Assembly (NCBI RefSeq): GCF_035968265.1
Contig: NZ_JAVYIM010000006.1
Coordinates: 62,001-126,000, forward strand
Direction: 5' to 3'
Origin: Nitrosarchaeum sp.
Lineage (GTDB): Archaea; Thermoproteota; Nitrososphaeria; Nitrososphaerales; Nitrosopumilaceae
DNA length: 64,000 nucleotides
Shown here: piece after piece, positions 53,817 through 60,104 of the stretch
Position numbering within the stretch: the first letter of the stretch is position 1
Layout of the letters: each line of letters begins with the position of its first letter
Made by a program: the position numbers and the translations under genes
Notes under the pieces: model-generated
Database searches by the model: none
The model's input: only the letters and a program-made list of their open reading frames with translations
Told to the model about the DNA's origin: nothing

Positions 53817-54314
53817 ATGAGTAAACCAGGAAATATTTGGAGAAAAGTTCATGGTAAAATTACTAAAAAACCAACCAATTTCTCATGGTTAATTGAAAAT
53901 AAACTTGCAGGTTCAGGAATACCAACAAGTTTTGATGAGTTTGATTGGATTCTAAAACAAGGTGTTACATCAATTGTAACTATGACTGAAAATGCTTTAC
54001 CTGAAGAATGGGTAAGTAATATTGGTTATTTACATGTCCCAACTCCAGATCTTACAGCTCCTGACATGGATAGAATTGATACCGCAGTTGATTTTATCCA
54101 TAAAAAAATTTCAAAGGATCAAGCTGTAATGGTTCATTGTGCAGCTGGAATGGGAAGAGCTGGAACAATTCTAGCTTGTTATCTGATAAAGTATCAAAAT
54201 TATCCTGCAAAAGATGCAATTAAAAAAATTAGAACTGAACGACCAGGATCTATCCAATCCGAAGTACAGGAATTAGCTATTACCTTCTATGAAAAACATG
54301 TAGGAAGTAAATAG
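53817..54314 (+). CDS. Dual-specificity protein phosphatase
   Basis: A 165-aa cysteine phosphatase with the catalytic loop VHCAAGMGRAG (C-x5-R, near residue 104), the general-acid aspartate probably in PDLTAPDMD near 82, and the usual C-terminal IRTERPGSIQ segment. It removes phosphate from Tyr or Ser/Thr of proteins or from small molecules. Its stop is adjacent to the convergent small-protein gene at 54316-54462. Confidence 0.9.
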   Translation: MSKPGNIWRKVHGKITKKPTNFSWLIENKLAGSGIPTSFDEFDWILKQGVTSIVTMTENALPEEWVSNIGYLHVPTPDLTAPDMDRIDTAVDFIHKKISKDQAVMVHCAAGMGRAGTILACYLIKYQNYPAKDAIKKIRTERPGSIQSEVQELAITFYEKHVGSK

Positions 54315-54315
54315 A

Positions 54316-54462
54316 TCACATAAACTGTGATACTAGTTTTCCATCTACAATCTTTATCTTTAATATTTTATTTTCTTGAAATACAAGAGTAATTCCACCA
54401 TCTGAATCAGGATCTTCAACCTTTACCAATTCAATCATTTTAATTTGTTCGAATTTATCCAT
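54316..54462 (-). CDS. 48-aa protein, paralogue of the next gene
   Basis: A short frame of 48 codons starting at ATG 54462, with GGTGA six bases before it. The core VEDPDSDGGITLVFQENK and IVDGKLV matches the neighbouring 50-aa protein VEEPDKEGGITFIFKDNR...VVDGKI, so these are tandem paralogues. The pattern suggests a small beta-hairpin protein. I recognise no family. It is co-transcribed with its paralogue, ten bases downstream of it. Confidence 0.78.
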   Translation of the reverse strand: MDKFEQIKMIELVKVEDPDSDGGITLVFQENKILKIKIVDGKLVSQFM

Positions 54463-54472
54463 TCATTTTCAC

Positions 54473-54625
54473 CTATTCTGGAATTGATACGGCATCTATT
54501 TTTCCGTCCACGACTTTAATGAACAAAAATCTGTTATCTTTAAAGATAAATGTGATGCCTCCTTCTTTATCTGGTTCTTCAACTTCAAGTATTGGTTGTC
54601 CTAACAGACCATCGTATTTTGCCAT
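54473..54625 (-). CDS. 50-aa protein, paralogue of the previous gene
   Basis: A 50-aa frame from ATG 54625 to TAG 54473. The protein has the same layout as the 48-aa neighbour: a short N-terminal segment, VEEPDKEGGITFIFKDNR, a hydrophobic strand, and VVDGKID. An ATATAAG-like box lies about 25 bases upstream on the minus strand, which fits a leaderless first gene. The pair's conservation supports both as real genes. Confidence 0.78.
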   Translation of the reverse strand: MAKYDGLLGQPILEVEEPDKEGGITFIFKDNRFLFIKVVDGKIDAVSIPE

Positions 54626-54743
54626 AATAATTAACTCAAAAAGTTCCTTATATCCCTAATTGACCTATGTATTTATTTATGATAACTATTTTTTCAGGCA
54701 CAAATTAACCCAAATTATTACCTAAATTAACACTTGTCCATTT

Positions 54744-54941
54744 CTAGGTAGCAAATTTGAAAATATTTTTTGCTCTTTTTCGATCAATTGCTAAATATCC
54801 TCCAAGAATAAAGATTATTCCTCCACCTAAATAAGATGCAGAAGGATTAATTTTTAAACCAGATTCTATACCTGCACCAATCAACGCAAGAAATACTCCT
54901 CCGATCATAAAAGCAATCGGACCTACAGTTTCTATTTTCAT
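54744..54941 (-). CDS. Small two-helix membrane protein
   Basis: A 65-aa protein with two hydrophobic helices (about residues 8-26 and 36-52) and a basic C-terminal tail (DRKRAKNIFKF). I recognise no family. Its upstream region contains an unusual set of nested palindromes (54967-55017), which may control it. Confidence 0.72.
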   Translation of the reverse strand: MKIETVGPIAFMIGGVFLALIGAGIESGLKINPSASYLGGGIIFILGGYLAIDRKRAKNIFKFAT

Positions 54942-54966
54942 TGGATCCCTCTCACCATAGGATCCT

Positions 54967-54992
54967 AATGTAATGGATCGATCAATTACATT
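54967..54992. promoter_or_regulatory. Inverted repeat AATGTAAT-N10-ATTACATT
   Basis: Perfect 8-bp arms around a ten-base centre (GGATCGATCA), 26-51 bases upstream of the small membrane-protein gene. The half-site contains TGTAAT/ATTACA as in the two hsp20 promoter sites at 7767 and 7808, so the same regulator could bind. This link is inferred from the half-site alone. Confidence 0.55.
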
Positions 54993-55005
54993 TACTTTTT
55001 TGTTA

Positions 55006-55017
55006 GATCAATTGATC
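55006..55017. promoter_or_regulatory. 12-bp palindrome GATCAATTGATC
   Basis: A perfect 12-bp palindrome 14 bases beyond the inverted repeat at 54967-54992, in the 252-base gap between the membrane-protein gene and the gene at 55194. The rest of this gap shows nothing further that I can support apart from AT-rich promoter sequence. Confidence 0.45.
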
Positions 55018-55193
55018 CAATTTTCATTAAACCCTTACCAAAAATGTTGTAGCCGATTTATATTGTACAAAAAATATTCTAGATTATCTTGTAACTTCTG
55101 GTGGAAGTATAGGTCCAAGTAAAATAAACGAGAAAAATAAACGATATACTGCCTGATCGCTTTCCTTAAATCAAATAAAATCATATTATATCT

Positions 55194-55436
55194 ATGGTTC
55201 ATCCTGCTTGGTTTTTTGTAGGTGCTATTGCAGCAGCAGAAGTATACAGGAAATATGCTACAAATGAAGAAAAATTCAACTGGGAGAATTGGATAAAATT
55301 ACATCATGGTGAAATAGGTACAATATCAGCTATTTTGGGCATTGCTACTAAATCACCTCGATTAACAGCAGTAGGTCTTGGTCTTGCATTACATGATATT
55401 GATGATGCTCCAAAGTGGTTTTCAAGTACAAAATGA
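55194..55436 (+). CDS. Small protein, unknown function
   Basis: An 80-aa protein. The first ~20 residues are hydrophobic (HPAWFFVGAIAAAEVY), the middle contains WENWIKLHHGEIG, and a second moderately hydrophobic stretch includes GTISAILGIATKS and GLGLALHDIDD. It may be membrane-associated; the paired histidines and aspartates (HHGE, HDIDD) could bind metal. I cannot name a family. A CTTAAATC box about 27 bases upstream fits a leaderless ATG. Confidence 0.68.
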   Translation: MVHPAWFFVGAIAAAEVYRKYATNEEKFNWENWIKLHHGEIGTISAILGIATKSPRLTAVGLGLALHDIDDAPKWFSSTK

Positions 55437-55499
55437 ATCTCAAATTAAGCTACAAATAGAAAGTTCAAAATTTTAAAGCATACATGTTATATGCATAAT

Positions 55500-55518
55500 T
55501 CTCATACCCTGTATGAGA
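55500..55518 (+). terminator. Possible hairpin terminator
   Basis: TCTCATAC-CCT-GTATGAGA folds into a perfect 8-bp stem with a three-base loop and is followed by TATTTTTG. It lies 64 bases after the gene at 55194-55436 and 52 bases before the next gene. It could be a terminator; a protein-binding operator for the downstream gene is an alternative. Confidence 0.45.
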
Positions 55519-55569
55519 TATTTTTGAGTAATTTACAAAAAAAGCCCTTGAAGGAATTGAGGATTTTAA

Positions 55570-56832
55570 ATGATTAAACGAAACCCAAACATTACAATTT
55601 TTTCTGGAATCTCAGGCATTGATAAACGTGCTTTTATTAAAAATTTTATTAAAAAATCTGGCAAATCAAAAAATGTACTTGTTATAGATTTTGAAAAAGA
55701 GCTTCTTAACGAAAGTAGGAATCCACCAGTATCTGCTCCAGATATGCCAACTTTTCTTAATAGTGATGATCCCACTTTGAAATTACGTTCAATCGAAACT
55801 AATTACAGTTGGATAGCAAAACAAATGGATAAAAGATCTGAAAAAACTACAGATATATTTTTGAACATGCATTTATCATATTTTAAAAACAGTGAATTTT
55901 ATCCTCCGTTTATTCCATTATATTTTAAAGAAATTTTAACCAAATTCCCTGATTCTGAAATTAGAATAATTACTTTAATTGATGATGTTTTTGCTATTTG
56001 GAAAAAAATTAAAGATAGAGAATGTGATGGTTTTCTTAATACTCAACTTACTTTACGTGAAATTTTAGCTTGGCGTTCCTTAGAATCATTACATGCTGAA
56101 GCTCTAAAAGAACACATTAGTATTCTAGAAGAAGGTTCAAGACGTGTAAGTCATTTTGTTGTTTCAATAAGACATCCGTTTAATACTTTTAATAATTTAA
56201 TTTTTCAGGATAATCCTCAAAGAATCTATCTTTCTTATCCAATATCTTCTACTAGAAACGATCCTAAGGATATTCGAGATATTAATAATTTTAGAAAAAT
56301 AATGCATAAATTTGCTGAAAAACATGGAACAGCTATTTTTGATCCAGTTGCAATAGATGAATTAGCTATGAAAACAGCTCTTGATGAAGCAATTTCTAAA
56401 AATAAAATTAATACTCTAGTAACTTTAAAGAAAGACCATAGATGGTTTTTAGATCCTTTAGAACCACTAACAGATGATGTAAAATATCCTATAGTAATAC
56501 CTCGTACCCAAATCGAAGAAGCTCTCAAAGATATTAACAATCAAATAGCATCCAGAGACTATACTTTAGTTGATTCATCACTCTTCTTGGCAGTTTATAG
56601 ACCAGTCTACAAGGGACAGCTTTCTCGTGGGGTTGATGCAGAAATTAAACGTGCTAATAATCACATGAAGAAAGTCATCATGTATCATCCAGAAGAGGAT
56701 CAAAAATTAAGCCCAAAAGCCACATCTACACATCCTTTTGGTAATAAGGTTGATCAATTTGAGGTCAAAAAAGACTTCGTTGATTATATACTAAAAGTAA
56801 TCAAGCAGCAAAAGAAAAGAGATAAATCATAA
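55570..56832 (+). CDS. P-loop-like / deoxyribosyltransferase-like fusion protein
   Basis: A 420-aa protein with two regions. The N-terminal ~215 residues look like a P-loop kinase, with ITIFSGISGIDKRAFI; the Walker A is degenerate, having Asp for the last Gly and Arg for Ser/Thr. From about 218 there is a nucleoside 2-deoxyribosyltransferase-like domain: RIYLSYPISSTRND is its entry strand and SRGVDAEIKRANNHMKKV holds the likely catalytic Glu. I know no such fusion with an assigned role. It forms a two-gene unit with the YwgA/SocA-like gene 17 bases downstream, and may sense or modify nucleotides. Confidence 0.72.
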   Translation: MIKRNPNITIFSGISGIDKRAFIKNFIKKSGKSKNVLVIDFEKELLNESRNPPVSAPDMPTFLNSDDPTLKLRSIETNYSWIAKQMDKRSEKTTDIFLNMHLSYFKNSEFYPPFIPLYFKEILTKFPDSEIRIITLIDDVFAIWKKIKDRECDGFLNTQLTLREILAWRSLESLHAEALKEHISILEEGSRRVSHFVVSIRHPFNTFNNLIFQDNPQRIYLSYPISSTRNDPKDIRDINNFRKIMHKFAEKHGTAIFDPVAIDELAMKTALDEAISKNKINTLVTLKKDHRWFLDPLEPLTDDVKYPIVIPRTQIEEALKDINNQIASRDYTLVDSSLFLAVYRPVYKGQLSRGVDAEIKRANNHMKKVIMYHPEEDQKLSPKATSTHPFGNKVDQFEVKKDFVDYILKVIKQQKKRDKS

Positions 56833-56849
56833 GATCATAGATATTTGCC

Positions 56850-57332
56850 ATGATCTCAACTCAAAATACTTCTGTTCTTAAAATTCTCCGTAGTTTTGGT
56901 GAAATCAATTTAGATCATTTTGATGATCGTTTACGACTCCAAAAATTAGGTTATCTTGCACAAAATCTTGGTGCAAATGAAGAATTTCCATTTTCTTGGT
57001 ATGTTCATGGTCCATATTCTACTTCTTTAACCAGCATTCTTTTTGCAGGTGATGAAAATGGTTCATTTGATGATGATGTTGAACTTACTACTACAGAAAA
57101 ACATGTAGTTGAAAATTTAAAAAATTTATTAAAAGAAAACACTTGCAATCCTTCTATTTTAGAACTATATGCTTCAATTTGGTATTTAACTCCAAATAAG
57201 AAATTATCTGATTCTGATAAGAAACATGTTGTTGATTTAATGAGAAAAGAAAAACCACACTTTAGCCAATTACAAATTGAGAATGCTCTCAAAGAAATTA
57301 TTTCTTTTAGATCAAAACTAAATTATTCATAA
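56850..57332 (+). CDS. YwgA/SocA-like protein
   Basis: A 160-aa protein. The N-terminal half contains RLRLQKLGYLAQNLG and FSWYVHGPYSTSLTSIL, the pattern of YwgA and of the SocA/Panacea (DUF4065) antitoxin-like group: a leucine/lysine helix, then Trp-Tyr-x-His/Tyr-Gly-Pro-Tyr-Ser. The second half has KPHFSQLQIENALKEI, also as in YwgA. These proteins occur near phage and toxin genes as protective partners. It starts 17 bases after the fusion gene, so the pair is a transcription unit next to the integrase. Confidence 0.75.
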   Translation: MISTQNTSVLKILRSFGEINLDHFDDRLRLQKLGYLAQNLGANEEFPFSWYVHGPYSTSLTSILFAGDENGSFDDDVELTTTEKHVVENLKNLLKENTCNPSILELYASIWYLTPNKKLSDSDKKHVVDLMRKEKPHFSQLQIENALKEIISFRSKLNYS

Positions 57333-57407
57333 TAACTAACAAAATAAGGCAATTAACAATTTTGGTTTATAATACATGATTCATTCTGCACTTCAAATTT
57401 GAATTAT

Positions 57408-58355
57408 CTAATTCATTATCCTAAGGGTTGGTTCAACTTTCAAATATAGTTCTAATTTTTCAGAATCTTCCTTTCTGTCATACATGTCAAGATAGGTAGT
57501 ATGCCCTACCATTGCATGAGCAACATCTGTATCATGAATTCGTCTTGCACGAATAAAAAAATATGATCTAAAGGTATGAAGAGATATGTGATGTCTTCTT
57601 GTTGACTCGTATTTTGCTGTCAGTCCTGCCCTCTGTCTATATCTGGCAAAAGCCTCAATCTCAGTCATTGAGGCATGATATGGGATAGAATTTGTTGCAA
57701 ACGCTAGATCATTATCATTCAAAGTTTCAAGATATGGTCTAAGGAAATATTCTGCCTCTTTTGAAACAAATGTTGTATGTGCAGTTCTTGTTTTAGTAAA
57801 TTGAGCAGGAATTTCTATCTTGATTCTCTTTGGATAATCTAAATCAAAATCTTTTTTCCTTAGTGCCACCGTTTCTCTAATTCTCATGCCAGAACCAATC
57901 AAAACTAGATATAGCATCTGCCTAGGCATGGGTGTAAATTTGAATAGCTGAATAATTTCCTCTCGGGTTAATGGATGGAGTTTTTCTTTGAACTTTTTTG
58001 GGATTCTGACATTTTGTCTTAGCTCTATTGGATGTACTCTAATTCCATTATAGCTAAAATAATAAATTGCAATCTGGTAATATTTTTGAATTGTGGTATT
58101 TGCCAGTTTTGATTTTGCTAGACAATTAACAAAATCCTGCATCACTCCAATGAATGCCTCGTCTTTATCTTCAGACTTTAATGATTTTATCTCATCGACA
58201 ACATCTTGTATGCTTTTTTTATCATAGTTAGAATAACAAAATTTTTCAAACTGTTTGAGAGTAGCGATATAATTTGTTCTTGTAGAGTATTCTAAATTTT
58301 GTATTCCTTCTAAAAATGACTTTTTTGTTTTCTTTTTTAGAAGAAATGACGACAT
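57408..58355 (-). CDS. Tyrosine recombinase / integrase
   Basis: A 315-aa site-specific recombinase. The N-terminal SAM-like core-binding domain covers about 1-125. The catalytic domain has all key residues: Arg in GSGMRIRETVAL, Lys in TKTRTAH, His-x2-Arg in LHTFRSYF, Gly-His in MVGHTTYLDMY and the nucleophile Tyr in that last motif. It should therefore be active and marks an integrated element to its right. No tRNA gene or obvious attachment repeat lies within a few kilobases, so the attachment site is unknown. Its promoter has TTTGCTAA repeats. Confidence 0.93.
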   Translation of the reverse strand: MSSFLLKKKTKKSFLEGIQNLEYSTRTNYIATLKQFEKFCYSNYDKKSIQDVVDEIKSLKSEDKDEAFIGVMQDFVNCLAKSKLANTTIQKYYQIAIYYFSYNGIRVHPIELRQNVRIPKKFKEKLHPLTREEIIQLFKFTPMPRQMLYLVLIGSGMRIRETVALRKKDFDLDYPKRIKIEIPAQFTKTRTAHTTFVSKEAEYFLRPYLETLNDNDLAFATNSIPYHASMTEIEAFARYRQRAGLTAKYESTRRHHISLHTFRSYFFIRARRIHDTDVAHAMVGHTTYLDMYDRKEDSEKLELYLKVEPTLRIMN

Positions 58356-58392
58356 ATTTCATATTTACAAAAATTATTGATTATTTGATATG

Positions 58393-58427
58393 TTAGCAAA
58401 TTCCAGTTTTTTGCTAAATTTTGCTAA
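58393..58427. promoter_or_regulatory. TTTGCTAA repeats before the integrase gene
   Basis: TTAGCAAA at 58393-58400 faces two direct copies of TTTGCTAA at 58410-58417 and 58420-58427, which are exactly ten bases apart. The cluster is 38-72 bases upstream of the integrase start and in front of the divergent PIN-like gene. It could be an operator or the recombination arm sites of the integrase. Confidence 0.6.
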
Positions 58428-58469
58428 TATCTAAAATAATTTATCTATTTGATTACATATTGAAAATTT

Positions 58470-58766
58470 ATGTCAAGTAAGGTCATAATCGATGAAGACA
58501 TTCTAAAGGTCTCATCCAGACAAGAGCTGAAAGAAAAATTCCTTGAAGTTGTACCAGTTGGAAAAATCAAGGAATTACCTGCAGGCTCAAAAGATGAAAA
58601 GATTGGTGCATACTGCTATGAAAATGGCTATGATTTGATTACTGCAGACAAACGTGCATATGATAAATTTTTCAGGGATGCACGAATTAAATCTGTAATA
58701 ATTTCTAATTATGGAGTTTTCAAAGAAGGCAAAAGACTGATCTACAGAATACAAATAATCAACTAA
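58470..58766 (+). CDS. PIN-like (DUF5615-type) protein
   Basis: A 98-aa protein. The N-terminal VIIDEDIL and the central ENGYDLITADKRAYDKFF give the acidic-residue pattern of the PIN-like nuclease family found as toxins (Asp near 8 and 10, then ADK with Asp near 60). Length and layout match the short DUF5615 group. An RHH gene, the usual kind of antitoxin, lies about 700 bases away rather than adjacent. It is divergent from the integrase and shares its repeat-rich promoter. Toxicity is inferred from the family only. Confidence 0.72.
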   Translation: MSSKVIIDEDILKVSSRQELKEKFLEVVPVGKIKELPAGSKDEKIGAYCYENGYDLITADKRAYDKFFRDARIKSVIISNYGVFKEGKRLIYRIQIIN

Positions 58767-58788
58767 ATAATATTGCTTTTAACATCTT

Positions 58789-59436
58789 TCAAGATGATAT
58801 AACGGAAATTGATTTTTTATGTTTTTTAAGAATCTGTTTAAATAATTTTTCCTCCTTTTTCATCCATTCTATATCCTGAAAATTCTTTTCACTTACTTTT
58901 TTTAATAAATATGATTCATAATCATTCCTCATTTTAGGGCTTATTTTATTCATGATTTTTAAAGTCTGTCTAATGAGTAAATTTAATTTTTCTAATTCTT
59001 TTTTGTGTTTATTTTGTAAACTTGTAGGCATATCAATTAAATTTAATAAAATAGTTCTCTGTCTATGTGCTAACATAAACAAATCGATACGATTATGTAA
59101 CATTTGAATTGTATCTTCAAATTGACCGTCTCCATCCTCAAAAAATATTATTTGAAGATCTTGTTGTAAAACATTTTCATTTTCTAAAATTAATCTATCT
59201 AATTCCTCGTCTGCTCTAAAATTTAAAAATTCATCTTTTGTGGATTGATTAACGTGGTATTCAGTAATTTTACCATTATTTTTTTTGATAACAAATTCAT
59301 CCTCTACTAATTGTTTCAAATGTTTATTGAAACTAGCTCGTGTCATTTTACATTTATCATGTGTTGCAGATAGAATTTTTCCAAATCTGTGATTACCTCC
59401 TATAATTGATAGCATTATCGCATCATCAAAATCCAT
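58789..59436 (-). CDS. Winged-helix regulator of the integrated element
   Basis: A 215-aa protein. The first ~75 residues form a winged helix (CKMTRASFNKHLKQLVEDEFVIKKNNGKITEY); the rest is a long helical, Lys/Glu-rich effector or dimerisation region with a possible coiled coil. It does not fit a family that I can name precisely; MarR-like is nearest. Its start codon lies at the edge of a perfect 20-bp palindrome (59436-59455), which strongly suggests autorepression. It converges with the PIN-like gene. Confidence 0.78.
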   Translation of the reverse strand: MDFDDAIMLSIIGGNHRFGKILSATHDKCKMTRASFNKHLKQLVEDEFVIKKNNGKITEYHVNQSTKDEFLNFRADEELDRLILENENVLQQDLQIIFFEDGDGQFEDTIQMLHNRIDLFMLAHRQRTILLNLIDMPTSLQNKHKKELEKLNLLIRQTLKIMNKISPKMRNDYESYLLKKVSEKNFQDIEWMKKEEKLFKQILKKHKKSISVISS

Positions 59437-59455
59437 AGTCTAGTATACTAGACTA
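59436..59455. promoter_or_regulatory. 20-bp perfect palindrome (operator)
   Basis: TAGTCTAGTATACTAGACTA is its own reverse complement over all 20 bases. It overlaps the start codon of the winged-helix gene and lies 32 bases before the RHH gene start on the other strand. It is followed directly by another GACTA, so the half-site TAGACTA occurs twice in series. An operator for the adjacent regulator is the simplest reading. Confidence 0.75.
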
Positions 59456-59486
59456 GACTATTTATCTGAAATGTCTAATCTGTTGT

Positions 59487-59621
59487 ATGCAAAAAAGACA
59501 AACAGTAGGCATTTCATTTGATAATGAAATTCTGAATATTATTGATAAAAAGCGAGGATTCGTGCCTAGATCTAGGTTTGTTGAAGAAGTTATGAGAAAA
59601 CATTTGGAGGTTATGAAATGA
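59487..59621 (+). CDS. Ribbon-helix-helix protein
   Basis: A 44-aa gene. The protein reads MQKRQTVGISFDNEILNII, then KKRGFVPRSRFVEEVM, which is a ribbon-helix-helix fold of the Arc/CopG type, with a beta-strand near the start and the turn at the VPRSRF helix. RHH proteins control plasmid copy number or serve as antitoxins. It overlaps the next gene by ATGA and starts a chain of overlapping genes that leads to the P4-type helicase, so a replication-control role is likely. Confidence 0.82.
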   Translation: MQKRQTVGISFDNEILNIIDKKRGFVPRSRFVEEVMRKHLEVMK

Positions 59622-59827
59622 AAGAAATGAAACTAGGTGTAATATTTCCACATAATTTTAAAGGAAAATTTCTGATTGCAATAGAAGAAGGATGGAAAAA
59701 TTTCTTCACAACTGACCCAACATTTGAAGTTGTAATCGATAAAGATAGAAGATATACGCTGAGAGGTCCAATAGTACAGAACTCTCAACATGATCCAACT
59801 GTAGCACAGGAGGATACAGATGAGTAA
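59618..59827 (+). CDS. Small element-encoded protein, unknown function
   Basis: A 69-aa protein of no recognised family, with a hydrophobic N-terminal segment (LGVIFPHNFKGKFLIAI) and an acidic C-terminal end (TVAQEDTDE). GGAGG lies seven bases before its ATG, inside the RHH gene, and it overlaps both its neighbours (ATGA at the start; the next ATG lies eight bases before its end). This tight coupling marks it as part of the replication module. Confidence 0.75.
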   Translation: MKEMKLGVIFPHNFKGKFLIAIEEGWKNFFTTDPTFEVVIDKDRRYTLRGPIVQNSQHDPTVAQEDTDE

Positions 59828-60104
59828 TACAATTCAATCTAATAAAACCCATGTTAGAAAAGATTACAAATCTTGTAGCACAACATGTTCCATTTGTAAA
59901 AGAATTGGAAAACAAAAGAGTAAACAGTTCAATACACTTTATGCACTTAAGTATCATCTAACAACCTCTCATGATCGTCAAGATGAAATCATTGCAGGAG
60001 TTACAAGAAAACAAATTTTACAAATGATTAGAGCAATTTCACAAGCATTGGAGCTGAATATGCTTTTAGATATTCCAAAAGGAAAATATGATGGAAAAAA
60101 ATGA
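59820..60104 (+). CDS. C2H2-like zinc-finger protein
   Basis: A 94-aa protein with a zinc finger in its middle: C-x2-C in CSTTCSICKRIG (three Cys in total) and H-x4-H in LKYHLTTSHD. The C-terminal half is helical. A strong AGGAGG site lies six bases before the ATG. Such short fingers are typical of archaeal viruses and plasmids and may guide the helicase to its DNA or control transcription. It overlaps the helicase gene by 17 bases. Confidence 0.8.
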   Translation: MSNTIQSNKTHVRKDYKSCSTTCSICKRIGKQKSKQFNTLYALKYHLTTSHDRQDEIIAGVTRKQILQMIRAISQALELNMLLDIPKGKYDGKK

